Shown here in pieces: positions 36,046 through 39,419 of a stretch of 39,419 nucleotides of DNA (the stretch's first letter is position 1; each line of letters opens with the position of its first letter). The DNA is taken from the NCBI GenBank assembly GCA_031272245.1, contig JAISUE010000049.1, forward strand, positions 1 to 39,419, in the 5' to 3' direction. The notes beneath the pieces are model-generated. The model made no database searches and was not told the DNA's origin. It was given only the letters and a program-made list of their open reading frames with translations. The translations under genes and the position numbers were made by a program. Origin of the DNA: Bacteroidales bacterium. Its GTDB lineage: Bacteria > Bacteroidota > Bacteroidia > Bacteroidales > P3.

Positions 36046-36546
36046 ATGAAAAAAATATTGATATTATTATTAGGTATCACATTTGCAGCTAACATTATGG
36101 CTCAAGATGTTAAATTGCCAAACGTTTCAGTTAAAACTTTGGACGGTAAAACTATTAATGCACAAGATTTTTCCAACGATGGAAAACCGTTTGTTGTATG
36201 TTTTTGGGCAACATGGTGCAAGCCATGTCTTATGGAATTAAATACAATGGCGGAGTATTATGAAGAATGGCAAAAGGAAACAGGTGTAAAAATTTATGCA
36301 GTTTCAATAGACGACAGCCGTACAAGTGGTAAAGTTTTGCCGTTAGTTAACAGTTCCGAATGGGATTATGAAGTAATTCTGGATGTTAATAGTGAATTGA
36401 AACGTTCAATGGGGGTTAATAATCCACCACATACTTTTGTTTGTAATGGTAAAGGGGAAATTGTGTGGCAGCATGCAAGTTATGCCTTGGGCGATGAGCA
36501 ACATTTGATAGATGTTATTAGAAAAATTACTGTTGAAGAGAAATAA
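36046..36546 (+). CDS. TlpA-like periplasmic thioredoxin
   Basis: A 166-residue exported thiol-disulfide oxidoreductase of the TlpA/AhpC-TSA-like group. Signal peptide 1-20 ends IMAQ. The thioredoxin active site is F-W-A-T-W-C58-K-P-C61, and the cis-proline loop is in 'GVNNPPHTFVCNGKGEIVW'. The sequence starts the mature domain with 'LPNVSVKTLDGKTINAQDF', the usual TlpA entry. Likely role: reducing or maintaining cysteines of exported proteins. First gene of an apparent operon with a beta-barrel protein (32 bases) and an Omp28-like lipoprotein that carries its own CxxC, so those are candidate partners (inference). Confidence 0.9.
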   Translation: MKKILILLLGITFAANIMAQDVKLPNVSVKTLDGKTINAQDFSNDGKPFVVCFWATWCKPCLMELNTMAEYYEEWQKETGVKIYAVSIDDSRTSGKVLPLVNSSEWDYEVILDVNSELKRSMGVNNPPHTFVCNGKGEIVWQHASYALGDEQHLIDVIRKITVEEK

Positions 36547-36578
36547 AATAATTATAAACTAAAATTACATATCATTTA

Positions 36579-38270
36579 ATGAAAAAAATTGTTTTTCTTA
36601 TATTCATACTTGTATTGTGTTTGCAAGGATATTCGCAGGGTATATTTGGAGGAAAAGTTACAGGCAGCTTTCAGTTGGATATGCAAGTATCAAGGGAAGA
36701 TTCTGTAATAGGTTCTCAAAATGTTTCAGAAAAGTTTTTATCAAATGGGTTTGCAAATATTCTTTATACAAATGGAGATTTTTCAGCTGGTATTCGTTTT
36801 GAATCATATTTAAATCCGATACTTGGTTTTGCACCTCAATATAAGGGGGCAGGTTTTGCTAACCGCTTTGCATCATATAAAAAGGATTTTTTGGAGATAA
36901 CACTCGGTAATTATTATGAACAGTTTGGTAACGGTTTAATATTTCGTTCATATTTTGAGCCAAATCTTGGTTTGGATAATGCAATGGACGGAATACGTAT
37001 AGTGGCTCGTCCGTTAAATGGCATAACTGTTAAAGGAATTATTGGCAAACAGCGATATTATTGGGATGATATTTGGAAAACTGATAATGGTTTAGTGCGA
37101 GGTGGTGATGTGGATTTGGCACTTAACGATATGTTTCCATTTATGGCTAATATGGTTACAAGAATTGGTATTGGAGGAAGCTTCGTTTCTGTTTATGAAA
37201 AAGCACCAGTGGAATATGCTACTATAAATGATACATTATATCGTTTAAATATACCTGAAAATATAGGGGCAGCTGCTTTCCGTTTGGATGTCTCTCACAA
37301 AGCTTTCAATCTGTTTGCGGAATATGCACAGAAAGGGCAAGACCCAAATACACAAAATAAATATATTTATCGTAAAGGAGAGGCATTATTTCTTACAGCC
37401 GGTTATTCGGTAAAAGGTTTGGGTATAAGTGTGGCTGCGAAAAGAATAGATAATATGAATTTTAAATCTCGCAGAACAGAACTTGGCAATATGCTTTCCG
37501 TTAATTATTTGCCAGCAATTACTAAACAGCATGCTTATTCCTTAATGGCAATGTATCCTTATGCGACACAGGTTAATGGAGAGATGGGATTGCAAGCTGA
37601 CGTTATGTATAAAATAAAGAAAGGAACTTTGCTTGGTGGTAAATATGGTGTGGATGTAAAATTTAATTATTCCCGTATTCATTCTATTGACAGGCAACAA
37701 ATAGATGAAAAAACTCCGTTATATGCAAAAGGAACAGAGGGTTATACTTCAGATTTTTTTAAGATTGGAGATGATTTGTATTTTGAAGAATTAAATTTTG
37801 AACTTGGTAAAAAGTTTTCTAATGATTTGAAAACGACATTTATGTATTCATATCAGACATTTAATCCTATTGCTTCTGGACATGAAGGATTTCCCTTTGT
37901 ATATGCAAACATTTTTGTATTGGATGGAACATACAGATTAGCAAAAACGTCTTCTGTAAGAGCGGAATTGCAATTTTTATTCACCGATGCTCAGGGAGAA
38001 GAATGGGCAACAGGCAGTTGGTGTCAGGCTACTCTTGAATATAATCTTGGTGGAAAATGGTTTGCAGCTCTAACTGACCAATGGAATTATGGAAATGAAA
38101 CGGGCGATAAAACGCATTATTATAATGTTTCCATAGGATGCACTATTAATACAACGAGAATACAGTTAAGTTATGGAAAACAGCGTAAGGGTATAATGTG
38201 TATCGGAGGAGTTTGTCGTGAAGTGCCAGCCTCCAACGGTTTGTTTGCAACAATAACAAGTTCTTTTTAA
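36579..38270 (+). CDS. Outer-membrane beta-barrel protein, DUF6029-like
   Basis: A 563-residue protein with signal peptide ~1-20 (LQGYSQG) and an extended series of amphipathic strands, which predicts an outer-membrane barrel. Segments 'GFANILYTNGDFSAGIRFESYLNP', 'LEITLGNYYEQFGNGLIFRSY', 'NAMDGIRIVARPLNGITVKGIIGKQRYYW' and 'GLVRGGDVDLALND' match the plan I know for the DUF6029 family of Bacteroidota. The C-terminus ends in an aromatic residue (ATITSSF), as expected for BAM substrates. Function in this family is unknown. It sits between a thioredoxin and an Omp28-like lipoprotein, 32 and 43 bases away, so all three probably work together in envelope redox or secretion (inference). Confidence 0.75.
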   Translation: MKKIVFLIFILVLCLQGYSQGIFGGKVTGSFQLDMQVSREDSVIGSQNVSEKFLSNGFANILYTNGDFSAGIRFESYLNPILGFAPQYKGAGFANRFASYKKDFLEITLGNYYEQFGNGLIFRSYFEPNLGLDNAMDGIRIVARPLNGITVKGIIGKQRYYWDDIWKTDNGLVRGGDVDLALNDMFPFMANMVTRIGIGGSFVSVYEKAPVEYATINDTLYRLNIPENIGAAAFRLDVSHKAFNLFAEYAQKGQDPNTQNKYIYRKGEALFLTAGYSVKGLGISVAAKRIDNMNFKSRRTELGNMLSVNYLPAITKQHAYSLMAMYPYATQVNGEMGLQADVMYKIKKGTLLGGKYGVDVKFNYSRIHSIDRQQIDEKTPLYAKGTEGYTSDFFKIGDDLYFEELNFELGKKFSNDLKTTFMYSYQTFNPIASGHEGFPFVYANIFVLDGTYRLAKTSSVRAELQFLFTDAQGEEWATGSWCQATLEYNLGGKWFAALTDQWNYGNETGDKTHYYNVSIGCTINTTRIQLSYGKQRKGIMCIGGVCREVPASNGLFATITSSF

Positions 38271-38313
38271 ACAATAAATAGAAAAAGTTAATAAATTGAA
38301 ATAGAAAATAGAG

Positions 38314-39192
38314 ATGAGATATAGAATTTATTTGTTATTTGCAGCAATTTCTCTGCTTATTTTAGCTATAGCTTGCGATAACTTTTCAGAAGATGAAATA
38401 GGAACACCATTTATAGGGGAAACATTAGAAACAACTCCTATTACAAAGAATGAAAGTTTGCAAAGAGTTTTGTTGGAAGACTATACAGGTTGGAAATGTC
38501 CTAATTGTCCAAAGGCAGCAGTAATATCTGCTAATTTATTATCACAGTATGGAAATGTATTGGTTGCTATGGCTGTGCATACAGGCAGTATGTCAATCCC
38601 TGCTGCTGCAAATTATAATCTTAATTTGCGTACTTCGTATGGTGAAATGTGGGAAAATATGTTTGACATAGAAGTGTTTCCGTCAGGACTAATTAACCGT
38701 GTAAAAAGTAATTCTTCTTATGCCTATACAAATCCTGAGGATTGGGAGGCAGTGATAGCAGAGAGAAGTCAAAGAGAACATATTTTGGATATAAATCTTG
38801 GAGTAAAATTAAATTCAGATACAACCAAAATCATTGTAAGTACGGAGAATAAGGCTTTGGCAGATATAGATTTTCCCATGTTAATCAATGTTGTTGTGTT
38901 AGAAAGTGATATTGAAGGGGTGCAACTCAATGGAGATGCTACCTATGGTGATACACCTAAAATCAATAATTACAAATTCAATCACGTTCTTCGTACAAAC
39001 GGACGAATAGATTTTCCTCTTACATCTGATAAAACAAATTCAGGTGCAACAATAAATAAAAATTATTTTATAGATATTCCATTGAAGGAAGATAAGACGC
39101 ATTTGTGGAATTTAGATAATTGTGCGGTTGTAGTTTTTGTAACAAATGCAGAAACTAATGAAGTAATTCAAGTTAATGAAATAGAGTTATAG
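38314..39192 (+). CDS. Omp28-related outer-membrane lipoprotein with CxxC
   Basis: A 292-residue lipoprotein with signal and lipobox L-A-I-A-C21, followed by D22/N23. From residue ~50 the family motif 'QRVLLEDYTGWKCPNCPKAA' carries C62-x-x-C65 in a thioredoxin-like position, then 'VLVAMAVHTGSMSIPAA' and 'FPSGLINRVKS'. These are characteristic of Omp28-related proteins, named after the Porphyromonas gingivalis surface antigen. The second half (~150-292) is beta-rich and ends 'NAETNEVIQVNEIEL'. Likely located at the outer membrane and perhaps redox-active. It is last in the apparent operon with the TlpA-like and barrel genes, followed by a weak inverted repeat. Confidence 0.87.
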   Translation: MRYRIYLLFAAISLLILAIACDNFSEDEIGTPFIGETLETTPITKNESLQRVLLEDYTGWKCPNCPKAAVISANLLSQYGNVLVAMAVHTGSMSIPAAANYNLNLRTSYGEMWENMFDIEVFPSGLINRVKSNSSYAYTNPEDWEAVIAERSQREHILDINLGVKLNSDTTKIIVSTENKALADIDFPMLINVVVLESDIEGVQLNGDATYGDTPKINNYKFNHVLRTNGRIDFPLTSDKTNSGATINKNYFIDIPLKEDKTHLWNLDNCAVVVFVTNAETNEVIQVNEIEL

Positions 39193-39206
39193 TTTTGATG
39201 TATGTA

Positions 39207-39245
39207 AATATGTTGTTAATGTATTAGAAAATATTACAACATATT
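39207..39245 (+). terminator. Possible weak terminator after the Omp28-like gene
   Basis: AATATGTTGT (39207-39216) and ACAACATATT (39236-39245) form a perfect 10-bp inverted repeat with a 19-base loop. It is AT-rich and not followed by a proper T run, so termination is uncertain. Confidence 0.35.
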
Positions 39246-39327
39246 AGTTTATTTCTTATTATAAACTTTTGATTTTCATAGATAAAAATGCTATTTTTTT
39301 ATGTGATAGCAATTATTTTATTTTATT

Positions 39328-39335
39328 TATTTTTG
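39328..39335 (+). promoter_or_regulatory. -7 promoter element for the gene at the right edge
   Basis: TATTTTTG, 66 bases before the ATG at 39402. Confidence 0.55.
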
Positions 39336-39401
39336 CGAATGTTCAAATAAATGAAAAGTCAATCTTAAAGTTATTTTGAACACCAAAAAAAGTAATAAAC
39401 T

Positions 39402-39419
39402 ATGACACAACAAGAGTTT
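39402..39419 (+). CDS. Start of a truncated gene
   Basis: Only six codons (MTQQEF) lie within the window. Support comes from the -7 element 66 bases upstream and from its position after the Omp28-like gene with a possible terminator between. The product cannot be identified. Confidence 0.5.

Overview
The window looks like a chromosomal segment of a Bacteroidota bacterium, most likely of the order Bacteroidales. The DNA is AT-rich. Almost every transcription unit is preceded by the phylum-specific -7 promoter element TAnnTTTG, and Shine-Dalgarno sequences are essentially absent. The gene content fits: type IX secretion (T9SS) cargo with type A and type B C-terminal signals, a TonB-dependent receptor with a carboxypeptidase-regulatory-like N-terminal domain, Omp28-like and DUF6029-like outer-membrane proteins, and a YceD-L32-PlsX operon. 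I found no tRNA, rRNA, CRISPR array or insertion sequence.

Left part (1-10.3 kb). A 21-bp tandem repeat sits at the left edge, inside a possible small reverse-strand gene that runs off the window. It is followed by an RsuA/RluB-type pseudouridine synthase with a long charged N-terminal extension. Divergent from it is an envelope block: a LolA-like carrier, a protein with an OmpA-like C-terminus, an O-antigen-ligase-like membrane protein with a TPR tail, a TonB-dependent receptor and an S41 C-terminal processing protease. A convergent gene encodes a membrane-anchored TPR protein, and a strong hairpin terminator lies between the two.

Middle (10.3-30.5 kb). One gene encodes a 4125-residue secreted mosaic protein with a T9SS type A sorting domain. 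Its lamin-tail, GEVED, beta-helix and CARDB-like modules are partly duplicated. Its terminator is followed by uvrA, whose upstream region holds a perfect 12-bp palindrome resembling one class of LexA operator. A radical SAM gene converges on uvrA. Divergent from the radical SAM gene is a second T9SS cargo (1195 residues after start correction) with fibronectin-III-like, PKD and 'GCDSI' repeats and a type B (CHU_C-like) sorting domain.

Right part (30.7-39.4 kb). The yceD-rpmF-plsX operon ends in a strong terminator. It is followed by an unrecognised secreted 526-residue protein and a convergent MATE transporter. An apparent three-gene operon then encodes a TlpA-like thioredoxin, a DUF6029-like beta-barrel and an Omp28-like lipoprotein that carries its own CxxC. 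The window ends six codons into another gene.

Common theme: most genes act in or beyond the cell envelope (lipoprotein transport, surface polysaccharide, nutrient uptake, secreted surface proteins, extracytoplasmic redox), with housekeeping genes (pseudouridine synthase, UvrA, L32, PlsX) between them. Starts were revised for three genes where the longest open frame begins with TTG (pseudouridine synthase, TPR protein, radical SAM protein) and for the type B cargo, where the promoter lies inside the longest frame.
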